Positions 36,501-46,889 of a stretch of 64,000 nucleotides of DNA are shown here, piece after piece. The notes under the pieces were generated by a model. The model did not search any database. It was given only the letters and a program-made list of their open reading frames with translations, and was not told the DNA's origin. Origin of the DNA: Saturnia japonica (Eukaryota > Arthropoda > Insecta > Lepidoptera > Saturniidae); contig CM065309.1 in the NCBI GenBank assembly GCA_033032175.1, forward strand, positions 7,254,001-7,318,000, in the 5' to 3' direction. How positions within the stretch are numbered: the stretch's first letter is position 1; every line of letters starts with the position of its first letter. The position numbers were made by a program, and so were the translations under genes.

Positions 36501-38847
36501 AAGGGTTATCCGGTTTCACGACACAATGATGGGGAATAATACATGCGCTATCAGTAGACGAAGTTTCAACTGGTTGCATGTGACCTAACTGTTCGTACTG
36601 ACGCATAAATTCGACATATTGTGTTTGAATGTCCGGATCACGAGCAAGTCGTTTTTCCAGATTAAGCAAACGATTTAAGGCTTGTCGGTTTGACTCGCCT
36701 AAGTGACAAAAATTATCCTTCAACATAATGGGTACAACGTATCGTCCATCAGGATTACGGTAATGATTATTTTTATAATTTTGTTCGCAAATAGCATCTT
36801 CTGGGGCACAGATGATTGCCTTAGGTGGCTCTTCAGTCTCCCAGAACTTTTGAATTACATTATCGAGAGCTAGAGTGGATACTAACAGCGAAGTGACTTC
36901 CTTACTAGGCGAACGTAGACTGGAGTGCTCTAATTGGCCCGTAATGACCCAACCAAATACACTACCGAGAGCACACGGAATTCCGGGGCCTGGATCAAAG
37001 CGGGTACCGTCATAGATACGGTCGTAACATTCTACACCAAGAAGTAAATCCACGCGGCATGGTTTGTCAAATGTTTCGTCAGCTAAGTTGAGATGACTGT
37101 AAAGTTCTCTAAGCGATGAAGGCAAAGCTCTCCCTGGCATATTTGAGGAAATTTTCTGGATAACAATTAAAGGTAAATTAAATTGAGGCGTTTTGCTATT
37201 CCGAGGCATGATCGAACAAAACGTAACTCCCTTAATATCATGTATCGATTTTTCACCTAGTCCAGTAACAGAAACATTACATTTTTGTACCTTCAGACCG
37301 AGCCTCCGGGCACAAGAACTAGTAATAAACGAATCCATAGAACAACTATCGATGAGAGCGCGCGCATGATGCATGACGTCATTCGTACCCCAAATTCGCA
37401 CTAATGCAGAACCTAAAATTTTAGTTGACAAATTGCTTGGCCAATCGGCCGCGCTTGTTAACGCCGTTGAATCCTGAATTAATTTCTCAGTAACAATCTG
37501 AGCGGACGAACCTATAGTAAGGGAACTGGCCGACTGCTCACTCGCAGTAGGCGATTCCACCTGTAAAAATGTACTAGTGGTAGGGCTGGAAACGTCTACG
37601 TGTAACAACGTATTATGCCGTGTACCACAAATGGAACAATTTATTTTAGAAGAACACGAAATAGAACTGTGTCCCGATCTCAAACAATTTGAACATAATT
37701 TTAACTCTTGAATTAATTTAATACGCGAAGTAACATTCATTTTTTGAAATTTAAAGCATTTATAAATACTATGTGAAAAATTGCAGCATGGGCATAATAA
37801 TTTCGTTTGTTGATCAGTAGTTGAAGAAACAAACGAAGACTTCGGTTTTTTATTTAGCGGACTGTAAAGTTTATTTTGAATTTGTTTAGAATTTACACTT
37901 GTTGACTTTGGTACTTTGGTAACTTCTAGTATTTTAATGTAATTTTGTAAAAACTTTAATAATTCATCAAATGTAGGTATTTCATTTTTGTTTTGTAACT
38001 CGAAACGTTGGCGAGTGTCGTTGTCGATAACACGGGAAGCAATGTAAAATAAAATGTATTCACCGAGCGAATCAATATTGAGCGCGCGAAGCGCATTTAC
38101 ACTTTCAAATAAAGTATTCGTTATCGAGTTTAAATCATTAAGTGACGATTTATGCAACGGGATAAGGTTAACCATTTTATCGAGATAATTAGTGGCTAGC
38201 AGTCGCTTATTGTCATAACGATCGAGAAGAGCGTTGAAAACAACATTATAATTACAAGCGGTTAACGGAACTCCCTTAGCTATTGTTAAGGCGAAGCCTG
38301 ACAAATAAGAAATTAAATAGTGAAATTTTTCCATGTTCGACAGTGACTTGTTTTCATGTATCAAGGGCAAGTAGCTATCTTTGAACGTTGGCCAGTTCTC
38401 AATATTGCCATCAAACGATGGTATTTGTAATTTCGGTAAACGTATTTGAGGCTTGTACTCAACCGCACTAGTGAGGGCTGGAACCTTTGGAGAACTTGCA
38501 TCTGAGTTATCTGTGTCAAATATCGATTCTGCTATTTGAATTATATTATAGTATAAATCGTCGAAAGAATCTAATATTTGCGTATTAGCTTCAACTTCAA
38601 ATCCGTATTCTAAATTTTTTTGATCAATCGTTTGACTAATTTCATAAAAGTTATCTCTTATAGTATTAATGTTTTTATATCTCGCACGGAAATTTGATAA
38701 TTTCGACTTATCGTGTGTAACTTGAGTAGACAAATCATATAAAATTTGAATTGAACGAAAGTCATGTTGTCGTCGGGAAACAAGAGTTTTTATTTCTGCT
38801 TCGACTCTTTTGTTTACATTTTCAACTGGTTTCGACATGGCAAACAC
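33553..38847 (-). CDS. BEL/Pao gag-pol polyprotein, 1764 aa
   Basis: Single frame for all retrotransposition functions, full length for the family, no internal stop. Domains in order: a gag-like DUF1759 region at about 135-310 (LPKLQIPSFDG, IENWPTF); cysteine-histidine knuckles at about 352-415 (CSNCLRSGHSSISC, CSICGTRH); an aspartic protease at about 490-625, where the active motif reads D500-S-C instead of D-S/T-G; and a reverse transcriptase at about 770-930 with TADICKMYRQ (Asp833) and FMDD (Asp911-Asp912). RNase H follows at about 1075-1200 (FCDGSSKG, RLELCAA, YTDSS). The integrase at about 1370-1640 has an HHCC zinc finger and the catalytic residues D (GIDFGGP), D (ITDCGTNF) and E (GGIFESG). 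DUF5641 closes the protein (WQRDYL, PLSWKIARI). A second ATG at codon 4 could be the real start. It encodes no host function. Confidence 0.93.
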   Translation of the reverse strand: MFAMSKPVENVNKRVEAEIKTLVSRRQHDFRSIQILYDLSTQVTHDKSKLSNFRARYKNINTIRDNFYEISQTIDQKNLEYGFEVEANTQILDSFDDLYYNIIQIAESIFDTDNSDASSPKVPALTSAVEYKPQIRLPKLQIPSFDGNIENWPTFKDSYLPLIHENKSLSNMEKFHYLISYLSGFALTIAKGVPLTACNYNVVFNALLDRYDNKRLLATNYLDKMVNLIPLHKSSLNDLNSITNTLFESVNALRALNIDSLGEYILFYIASRVIDNDTRQRFELQNKNEIPTFDELLKFLQNYIKILEVTKVPKSTSVNSKQIQNKLYSPLNKKPKSSFVSSTTDQQTKLLCPCCNFSHSIYKCFKFQKMNVTSRIKLIQELKLCSNCLRSGHSSISCSSKINCSICGTRHNTLLHVDVSSPTTSTFLQVESPTASEQSASSLTIGSSAQIVTEKLIQDSTALTSAADWPSNLSTKILGSALVRIWGTNDVMHHARALIDSCSMDSFITSSCARRLGLKVQKCNVSVTGLGEKSIHDIKGVTFCSIMPRNSKTPQFNLPLIVIQKISSNMPGRALPSSLRELYSHLNLADETFDKPCRVDLLLGVECYDRIYDGTRFDPGPGIPCALGSVFGWVITGQLEHSSLRSPSKEVTSLLVSTLALDNVIQKFWETEEPPKAIICAPEDAICEQNYKNNHYRNPDGRYVVPIMLKDNFCHLGESNRQALNRLLNLEKRLARDPDIQTQYVEFMRQYEQLGHMQPVETSSTDSACIIPHHCVVKPDNPSTRLRVVFDASCRTTNNNSLNDIVHVGPKLQIDIIDLITKFRLHVVVFTADICKMYRQILIRPEDRCYQHILWRESANESIKEYELNTLTYGVASSPYLAIRTLRQLANDHESKFPHAASVLREEIFMDDITTGQSTLQKAIELKNELIALLNLGKFELRKWSSNHCELLSDIPPAHYQSPNLFMESANDHILKILGIKWDPSNDHFSYTFSDDFKLEFTKRSIMSTIARIFDPLGWICPIVFSAKMLMQEMWRLNLTWDESIPKYLAKQWHLLAANLADLQNIRLPRLILPPDPMQIHLVGFCDGSSKGYGCCVYLCVVRTTSPQANMISLLIGKSKIAPLKPLTVNRLELCAAVLLARVLSHMYNLLLSKIKIDSVRAYTDSSTVLSWINTPPHLLKMFVANRVVQITNLIESDLWFHVSTRENPADICSRGTTCDELATHKLWWKGPSWISLPLDDWPNQKKLVSETDLPERKPLSTDCFLEAQSENCLTDVIAKCSSFSKLQRVVAWCLRFVKNIKLKRDMRYILPLSTTELENALRILVQHTQREYFSQEIDSLKQGSTCVKSIQRLSPFIDNHGVLRVGGRLRHSNLPDATIHPILLPKYSTLSQMIIDSWHLKYLHCGPRTLQSLIQRQFWILGIRLLIRSRLSKCINCFKSKPVILQPVMGDLPADRLSPGRCFQTTGIDFGGPFIVKESRRRNARTYKAWMCLFICLSVKAVHLEVVTELSAEAFLAALDRFVSRRGICNKIITDCGTNFIGSNRQLNDIYDIFFSNRNDISDGLAVRRIKWDFNPPGAPHFGGIFESGIKSTKHHLKRVIGSQTLTLEEMFTVLTKIEAVLNSRPLCTLSSDPNEADVLTPGHFLIGGPLVGLPETPLDETTCPRSRWQLIKKNCQTFWRTWQRDYLHTLQQRNKWFKTVPNLKLNDLVIMVEPNLPPLSWKIARIVRIHPGPDNVVRVVTVKTANGSEFRRPVVKVCPLPL

Positions 38848-39328
38848 TAATCATTAACTGCACAACTCCAACAAAATAGAAAATAAATAAAACAAAAGTA
38901 AAATATTTGTAACTAGCGAGTGTCGTCGCCTTAATAAGTTTTTAATAAATACCTACCTCACTTTTATTGTGTATATCTAAATAACTTTGTTAATGTACAA
39001 CGTAACGTTTACATTTAGTTAACACGTTTAATTCTATGTTATTTAAATAGATAGCATGATTTTTATTCCGAGTACATACAATCTTACCTAAATTTGCCAA
39101 TCGTACACCCAGGAACAGATGGATAAATAGGTAGGTAGATTGAAAACACTACATGATAAAAATAAATTCTTGAACAAGTTTTGAAGTAACAACGTAATAT
39201 GAGTTGTTGAACTAACTAATGATAATTGAATGACTATTGTTTCTTTTGAAATTAAGTAAAAAGCGGAATAGTCATAATTTTACTGATTCAATGTTACTGA
39301 ATCCGTCTCGTATGGATCAATTTTTGAA

Positions 39329-39680
39329 TGGATGATACTGGCCGCTTACCAGAGCAAGCTAGCTATTTCAAACATCTGTTCGTAGGATGCTAGAATACAA
39401 GTTAATCACAACCAAGAGGATGCGACGACTGGAAAGACTTAGAAAGGAGCAGTAGGGGGACTTACCACGTATCCTGGTTGTATCTGCCACGATCCGAGGG
39501 TGCACCCTGAACTTCCTCACACGTCTTGAACAGTCTAAAACACTTCTAGAGCACTAGAAAGACGTATTTCACCAGCTTTCCGATAGTTATAATTAATTTA
39601 CAACGAAATTATGCAGAGCGTGTGTGTCACTGCAGTTCCGCGGCGGCCATTACACCGTTCTCGGTTTACGAAGAAATGCG
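39329..39680 (-). repeat. BEL/Pao 5' LTR, lacking its first 84 bp
   Basis: Identical to 32917-33268 apart from one base. The match stops abruptly after AAGAAATGCG at 39680; the sequence beyond is unrelated. The missing part corresponds to 33269-33352, which holds the LTR start and the TATA-like box. Confidence 0.85.
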
Positions 39681-39714
39681 AAAATACGAAATTAAATTGA
39701 ATATAGGTTTAGCG

Positions 39715-39850
39715 TTATGACCTGATCTTAAGTGACGACGTGGCTCAAGATGGTAGCATGCTAAACATAGTGGAACACTGGCTATTAAATGTAGCCGCCG
39801 GAACACACCTAAGTTTATATTCGCAAAAACTTAGTCAAGCTAGATTTTGT
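39715..39850 (+). repeat. Dispersed repeat, copy C2
   Basis: CCTGATCTTAAGTGACGACG, GGTAGCATGCTAA, GAACACTGGCTATTAAATG and GCCGGAACACACCTA align with the copies at 18835 and 53087. It lies immediately outside the truncated BEL LTR. Confidence 0.5.
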
Positions 39851-40039
39851 CAAAGATCAGCACAATGTTAATAATAAAAATAGAGATAAATTAGTCATAG
39901 CGTGTTTTAGACTTATTAATACTAATAATTTATTTTTTAGATAATAGTGTTAGGTTCTTTAATAAGATTCCGTTACACACATTACTGATTTTCCGGATAA
40001 CCAGTTCCAGGACCATGTCAAGCTGGTTTTACTGTCAAA

Positions 40040-40295
40040 AGAATATTATAGGGTGGATCACTGTGTGAATGATAGTAATGTCTGGAAGTGACTCCCTCTC
40101 TGTGCGTCCACTAAATTATTATATTATTGTACTTGTTATATTAACACTTGTAAAGTTGAAAAAGAAAAAACATAAACCCGATCGAGTTTCTTACCGGTTC
40201 TTCTCGATGTCTGGAATATTTTCCGAACCAGTAGGAACGTTCTGACATTTACATGTGCCTTCTTAGGGCCTAAACTGAATAAAGATTATATTGAT
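40040..40295 (+). repeat. Lepidopteran-type LINE 3' UTR repeat
   Basis: CGAGTTTCTTACCGGTTCTTCTC, a TTTTCCGAACCAGTAGG block, then GGGCCTAAACTGAATAAAGATTATATTGATTTT. The GTTTCTTGCCGGTTCTTCTC/CCGAACCGGTGG pair followed by AATAAA is a familiar lepidopteran 3' tail. Only this tail is present. Confidence 0.6.
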
Positions 40296-40835
40296 TTTAT
40301 AAGTCTAATGTTAAAGCTTATCGTTTTTAGGGATACGGTATATAGAGTCAATAGCAGAGGACATAGGAGATTAGTTACAACATTCACGTCACGCTTTACT
40401 TTCCTTTATCCATAACATATACGGTTAGATATATGTATAAAACATCGTACGCAATAATCTTATAACAAGAACGGATGCGTTGACAGGACAGAGATTATTT
40501 TGTATCCCGAACATACCGCAGTGCGGAACACTCGTTATTCCTACTAAACTATTAAACATAAATCCAAATATAAAACCCTTAATACAGAATCCGGCTATGC
40601 GCTTATTATTGCAACCTCAAATAACACCAATAACTTTGCATTCAGACCGGTAATATTATGAGAATCGTAAAAATGTATTACGTTAAATTTACTCGTGATA
40701 GAAAATCCAATCCGGTCATGAACTTAAGACTCGGTGAGCATATAATAAATGGAAGAAACACCTTATAAAATCCACCCTTGAGCTTTATATAACTAACAGC
40801 TTTACTGTGCGTGTATTTAAAGATTTATTTATGAA

Positions 40836-40970
40836 CTAGCTGTGGCCGTGGCACTGCACGCGTAAGGAGTAAAACTAAAAAAAAATTTGGTCAAAATCTA
40901 TCCAGTAGTTTTTCTGTGATAAGCGCACAACGGCATACCTCCATCATTTTATTTATATAGATTACGAAAC
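40836..40970 (+). repeat. ACTAGCTG-headed RTE-like fragment
   Basis: ACTAGCTGTGGCCGTGGC head, then TCAAAATCTATCCAGTAGTTTTTC and a TTTATATAGATT end. The middle is deleted relative to longer copies. Confidence 0.5.
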
Positions 40971-40979
40971 AGCTGGTAA

Positions 40980-42470
40980 GAACTGTTTTGAAATATTTTC
41001 AAAATGCAGGTACGTCAATTTTATATACGATACTTTTCATTGAAAATAAACGACATTTGTGTATGGTTGTTGTACAACATATTATTATTTCATGTGTACG
41101 TCGATGGTCTATTATTCAAAAATTTAAAACGACAAAGTATTTGAGCGCGAATAAACATTGCAAGTGATTTATTCAGTTCAGTCCGGAAGGATTTATGGAT
41201 TATTTTTCTATCAGAAAAGGTGTTAATAATGTGAAGCAAGTTTTATAAACATATTACAGAGAAATTAAAAGTTACTTAATTAAATCAAGGCCGTAAATAA
41301 AGACTTTTTATTTCTTTATTTTATTTTAGAATTTAACAATCAACTCGTATTTCTTCTTACATTAACTACCATTAAAAATAAAAATAAAAGCAAAAAACAT
41401 TAAAAAAAACATCGACTTTTTTAATTACAATCAAACATAAAGTTGCAGATCTTCGAAATAACTTATTACGTGAATTTTGATACCGATAATAAAAACATTA
41501 CTGACCTTTTGAAATATTAAAGAGATTGTAAACTTCCAAGCGCACAAAATAGATTTTACTGACCTATTGTCATCATCACAAGGTACACTAACAAATTACT
41601 TATAGAGAAGTATTTTAAAAAAACATGTACGGGTTGTATTTGAGTTTTCATATAGATTGTTTCATTTTTCACACTTTATAAATTTAAGATAATTAAAATT
41701 ACGAAGAACACGTGTCAAAGCTGAGACTCATCCAATTAGTTTTTTTTTAATGCAAATGCCAGAACATTCTATCTCTGTGTCATCTAATACGATCATGTCG
41801 GGTCAAATTGCACTCTGTGAATTTCTTTAACAATGCGAATCCGGCATTCACTTCTATTTAGTTTTCTTTTTCGATCGACAACCTTTGAGCGGCGGAACAA
41901 CCTTGTCTGTAAATTTGTAACGAGCGCATAAAACACATTTTAGTATTTGTAGCATCAGATCTACGCGAACAGTAAATATAATCATATTCTGTGATCACAA
42001 GACTTGTGACAGATGAAAAGTTTCTCAATTCTATACATTTTGCAATTATAGTAATAATTGTCGTAATTTTCTTGTTATATTAATAATTAATTATAATTAA
42101 TTTTCTGGTTCGATTCCTGACTAGTGTATAAGTTTTTTGAAAATCTATGAATGCAATTTTTCTTATCTTTAAGATAGGTGTCATGGTTCACTAGAACATA
42201 TTTCTCTATCTCTTATAGTTTCAGAGTTCCCCTCACTGACCCATATAAATGTTAAATCTGTATAATTATACATATTATAATAAAGCTCAAGAGGTTGTTT
42301 GATTGTCTGTTATATATTGTAAATATAGATTCCACCACTAAAATAAATTAAACCATTAAACTAAACTATGTATCTTGTTAACACATCCTGTTCCGTCACA
42401 AACGATATCAATATTTTTACACACATATGACAAAAAATTACTTACTAATGTGGTAGTGTCCTTTTACTTA
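40980..42470. other. AT-rich stretch, nothing firm
   Basis: GGTTCGATTCC at about 42109 is a perfect pol III B box but has no A box or tRNA fold. AATAAAGCTCAAGAGGTTGTTTG near 42280 is a fragment of a dispersed repeat. No gene is supported. Confidence 0.45.
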
Positions 42471-42479
42471 TATAGGATG

Positions 42480-43006
42480 ACTAGCTGCGCCCGCGGTTTC
42501 GCTCGTGTGGACTACAGAATGCCCATGCGAATCTTGCTCCGCCACTCCGGGCTATTTTAAAGACAAAAATGCTTATTGTAGGTGTTCCTTAGAATATATA
42601 TTTATATTCTGCCAGACTTTTTTGTAGGGCATTTTAATGTCTACAATTATGTTTTACATTAATTTGCTATATTTCTTATGGTTTACTCAGCGTAAACGAT
42701 TTAAGCGCACGAATTGATTCACCAGGAGAGTTTTTTTTTATTGTGTGGAACACTAATTCTTTTTATAAAATAAAAGTAGCCTAAGTTACTCCCTATAACA
42801 TCAGCTATCTATCAGTGAAAGTCCCGTTAAAATTGGTCCAGCCGTTTCGGAGATTACCCAGCACAAACAGACAGACAGACAAGCCAAATATTTTAAATAT
42901 TGGTTATTTGCTATAGATACTGTGTATACTTTGATATACATTGAGTAAAAAGCTGTTCTTTTGACGTTACAAATAGACACTTCAATTTTGTTAATTGTAT
43001 AGATAG
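42480..43006 (+). repeat. RTE-like dispersed repeat, left arm of an inverted pair
   Basis: Head ACTAGCTGCGCCCGCGG, then GACTACAGAATGCCC, TTTTAAAGACAAAAATGC, TTATGGTTTACTCAGC, AGCCGTTTCGGAGATTA, CAGACAGACAGACA and tail AATAGACACTTCAATTTTGT. The same order occurs inverted at 43757-44277. Non-coding. Confidence 0.8.
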
Positions 43007-43009
43007 GTA

Positions 43010-43755
43010 ATATTTTAAAGTTTAATAAGTTCTTAATATTTTAATCTAAATAAAAAATTACATTACTTATTTGATGTGTGAGATCTATATTAGGTATAGC
43101 TCTAGTAAAGGAATGAAATTTATCATATTATTTAATAACACAGTAGATATTATCTACAAAGGGAATCTGACTGCGTCGAGAGAATAGATTTTGTCGAGTC
43201 GGTGAGAACGCTCCGAGCTGAATTATCGGCACGTTGCCGTTCTCGTTCCGACTCATTTGGTAGCGTTTGCACTTTACCTTCAATACGAATCGCTGTAATT
43301 TTCATTAGTGACGTTGATTCTTAAAGATTTCCACCTAAGTCGCCAAAGGAACGACTTTATCAGAAAATTAAATTTTCACCGAGTGACGATGAGAAGATTC
43401 TGATGTAAAATTTAGATTTAAAAATGTGTAGCACCCAGAGATAAAAATAAAGAACCATTTATGTTTGAAAATACTACGAATATAATACATATGTCGTTAC
43501 GTAAATACATATATTTTTTAAATACCTATATTGTTCTCGAAAGTAGGTATAACCGCAGTATATCACCGTTCTTAGAACAATGCCTCACGGTACCTTTCTT
43601 CACTATCGAGTTACATCAGTAAACAATTTAAAATCATAATCGAGTATTGAATCCCAAATTATCTATATTTCAATAAAATTCATAACATAACTGTGAGATT
43701 TAAAATTGTACATTACTTTTGTGATTCATATCGAATCTATAGTCATCTTTATAAG
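43010..43755. other. Spacer between the inverted repeat arms
   Basis: About 740 bp of single-copy sequence, mostly AT-rich. It contains a short imperfect hairpin at 43193-43256 with arms GAGTCGGTGAGAACG and CGTTCTCGTTCCGACTC around a 30-nt loop. No gene was recognised. Confidence 0.5.
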
Positions 43756-43756
43756 T

Positions 43757-44277
43757 ATACAATTAATAAAATTGAAGTGTCTATTTGTAATGTAAAATAA
43801 CAGTTTTTTAATAAATGCATATGAAAGTATATATGATACCTACAACAAAAAGCCCATTTTTAAAATTTGTGTCTGTCTGTCTGTCTGTTTGTTCCGGATA
43901 ATCTCCGAAACGGTTGGACCGATTTTGACGAGACTTTCACTGATAAATAGCTGATGATATAGAAAATAACTTAAGCTACGTTTATTTTAGAAAAAGAATT
44001 AGTGTTCCGCACAAATAAAAAAAAATGGTCATGGTGCATAAATTCGGGCGCTTAAATGGCTTATGCTGAGTAAACCATAAGAGATATAGCAAATTAATGT
44101 ATTACATAATCAAAGACATTAAAACGACCTACAAAAAAGTCCGGGAGAGAATCTATTTTCTAAGGAACATCAACAATAAGCATTTTTGTCTTTAAAATAG
44201 CCGGGAGCGGGGGAGCAAGATTCGCGCGGGCATTCTGTAGTCCACGTGAGCGAGGCCAAGGGCACAGCTAGTTTGTA
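43757..44277 (-). repeat. RTE-like dispersed repeat, right arm of an inverted pair
   Basis: Inverse copy of 42480-43006, complete from the AATAGACACTTC tail to the CAGCTAGT head, with scattered substitutions and small indels. A transcript crossing both arms would fold into a hairpin of about 520 bp. Confidence 0.8.
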
Positions 44278-44289
44278 ATAAAACAGTAA

Positions 44290-46280
44290 ATAATAATTTG
44301 TAATAGTCGAAATCATACATCAAATATTCATACTAGATACGGGTTTAGAATCATGGACAGAAAACATTTTGTAAAAGTATTAGACCGAACTTGATTGAAA
44401 TTTAGTATGATTATTTAATTAGTCTGTAGTAAGATTTAGGGTGTATTTTTATATTGTCTATAAATTATTGTAATAAAAAAGGGATGTATGTATATCTAAT
44501 AATACAATATATTTTAAATAAATGGTGAAATTATACGAAATTAGCCCAAATCAATAGAAATAAACACAAATGTATGTATTTTTACCGATATTTATAGACG
44601 GCGTTAGTATTTTTAAAGTTTCTAAAATATTACAAGGAAGAACGTTGGTTACGAAATAATATTTATGTTAGGCTTATCCCGAATTAGAATTAAAATTATC
44701 ACGAATCCGGCCTGATTTTTCTATTTTGTTCTAAGATTCTAAGATAGATATTGTTGTTTGTTGTTTTTGCACTATCATGATTTTCATTAAATTATTGTAA
44801 AATAAAATACTATAACACGCCGTTACTCAGTATTATTAATTACTAGAAACTAAAGTACGTACTAAGTATACATAATGAGGACTAAGTATGCTAAGTTTCC
44901 TATCAGCCTAACAATTGCGACATAAACAGACGATTACCATTGATTAAGGTAAATAGTTTGCTTTAGGATTTGTAAATTGGTATTTATTGCTTATTCGACC
45001 TTTTTGACCAATACTCTTAGAATAATAATCCAAAAATTTAGTGGTTGGCTTTAAAAAAAAAAAAAAAAAAATTATGTACTACATTTGTGCCTCGTCGGTG
45101 ACCGTGGCATGCTGGGATATGTAGTATTTATAATAATCCGCATAGTTAGAAAACACGATACAAACTCATTAGCACAACCGATCTCTACTCGGTGGCTTAT
45201 CACTAGAGTCAAGTAAATTAACTTCAATTCGATTTCCCCCTAACTAGAAAAATTATGATGAACAAAGATTAATTTAATAGATATTAACGATTAATACAAA
45301 TAAAATTATTAAATATACTTAGCTTTTCCTAAAGAATCGCAAAACCTTAAATTTTAATGTTGAACTACTCAACTCTTACGTGTTCTGTATAATATTAGTT
45401 AATATCTAAAATAATTTAACTTGGGTATTTACAAAGGGCTTTTGATTGATTACGTTACGATTTGGATTTATATTAAATTTTGTGACTAAACTACTTACTG
45501 ACTTAAACTTTTTGATTGGGTAAAATGCCTGATAAAAAGTGGACGGAGTTTTCTCAGTATTAAATTTCACTTAAAATATTGAGATTCCTTCGTTCACAGG
45601 AAACTTGCTTTTGAACAAGATACTAAGAAAAAGTTTACCTGCCCCAGGAACCTGTAGGTATGACAGAATATCGATCAATTGAAAGTAGTGAAGAGCGTGA
45701 GGCATGGCTGACTGCTAACCGTGAGTATCGTCACACTGCGTTTTGGGATACGCTTAAATCGCCGATGTCGAATTACAGTATACTACATATTATTTTTTAT
45801 CACTGTTTTTCGTACACGACATTCCACACAGACGTAGTCATAAGCACAACTATACAGTACTATTATAAATAGGTAAAGTTATTGAACATTTATGTACAAG
45901 ACTAGATTGGATTCTAAAAGTTCTTTCAATGTAAACTACGTTCAGCCTAATGGTTATGGGCTTATTATATTGTTATAAGTTTTATATTGTAATTAACGTA
46001 TGCGATATTACGGCTGGTTGCTGGTTCGTATATTACAACAAGCGCTTTATCGTGTTATCACTCGCGTCATAGTTACGTCCTATTTTAATATTTCTTTATA
46101 CATTTCCTCTACTGCCTGGTACCTTGGCTAACAGTTGATGTTGTTACTTGTATTATAGAAACTTTCAACCCATCTTTTATACCTCTATATATTGAATTTG
46201 AAAAACTATAATACATCTCTATTTTACTTACTGACAGAATTGGTAAATACCATTTAAATATAGATCAATCTTAAAAAATG
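44290..46280. other. AT-rich stretch without genes
   Basis: No coding similarity was seen. An A18 run at about 45055-45073 is followed by a candidate regulatory motif, annotated separately. The frame at 45660-45872 has no recognisable motif. Confidence 0.45.
45067..45127 (-). promoter_or_regulatory. Staf/ZNF143-like motif in a palindromic setting
   Basis: On the minus strand ACTACATATCCCAGCATGCC matches the ZNF143/Staf site ACTACAATTCCCAGCATGC, differing only in the AT/TA spacer pair. A second TACTACAT lies in the opposite orientation at 45067, so the block reads TACTACAT ... ATGTAGTA around a GC-rich centre. Whether the insect homologue binds here is unknown, and no gene starts nearby. Confidence 0.35.
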
Positions 46281-46289
46281 TTGGATTTT

Positions 46290-46520
46290 CATATAAAATT
46301 TAATAGCCCTTTTCACCACCTTAGGAGTTGAATTTCCAAAAATCCGCCCCTACTGCTAACCAACAGTGTAAAAATAACCTGCATGGTAATTTTCACGGTC
46401 CCAGTCATAGAGAACTCCCTAAAGACTAGTAAATTCTATGGTCCCAGTAGTTAAGGCGCTGCGTTGATGAACCAGTCAGTCAAGACAAGTAATTTATGTA
46501 TATGTATGTACAAGTACAAT
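46290..46520 (+). repeat. Dispersed repeat, copy B2
   Basis: CACCTTAGGAGTTGAATTTCCAAAAATCC, AACCTGCATGGTAATTTTCA and GCGCTGCGTTGATGAACCAGTCAGTCA match, in opposite orientation, the repeat at 8800-9145. Confidence 0.55.
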
Positions 46521-46739
46521 TAGAGTAGATAGACCTTTTGACAAAATAAAGAACAAAAATTTTCAAAAATTTTGAGTTCATTATATAATTATCAAGAGAG
46601 CTATTGAACACAGTGTATCGTGGACCCGTATACAATACGATGATACATAATGAAATCCACGGGGTAGTTTTAGGCTATTAAACTTAAGAAATAAAGAATT
46701 ATTTCACAAAAAAAAAACAGCCCATAGGTAATTAAGTAA

Positions 46740-46885
46740 AAATGATATCACGTGGCAGACTTAAGTGATAGTAGGCTGAGCACGTAGCTCGTAGAACGGA
46801 TGGCCGTTGGGGCCACAGAGTTCTAGAGTGTCGGCCACGTTCCGGAAGAAGCAGGAAGGGTGGGGGAGCGTCTTTCGGCTGAAAT
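46740..46885 (+). pseudogene. RTE LINE 3' fragment
   Basis: Decayed copy of the pol C-terminus seen at 16060-16200. It reads approximately AEHVARRTDGRWGHRVLECRPRSGRSR in places, with a frameshift. About 145 bp, 5' truncated. Confidence 0.55.
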
Positions 46886-46889
46886 GATG

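Larger units (their letters stand above)
32917..39680 (-). mobile_element. BEL/Pao LTR retrotransposon, frame intact, 5' LTR truncated
   Basis: Minus-strand element: 3' LTR 32917-33352, polypurine tract just inside it, one gag-pol frame 33553-38847, and a 5' LTR of which 39329-39680 remains. The LTRs share 352 bp with a single visible difference (GATATTGG versus GATACTGG), which together with the open frame points to recent insertion. The 5' LTR lacks the outer 84 bp, so the original outer boundary and the right copy of any target duplication are lost. A separate envelope frame was not seen. Confidence 0.9.

Noticed and set aside
42103..42120. GGTTCGATTCC, a perfect pol III B box
   Set aside because: No A box, no cloverleaf and no SINE body around it; not a tRNA gene.
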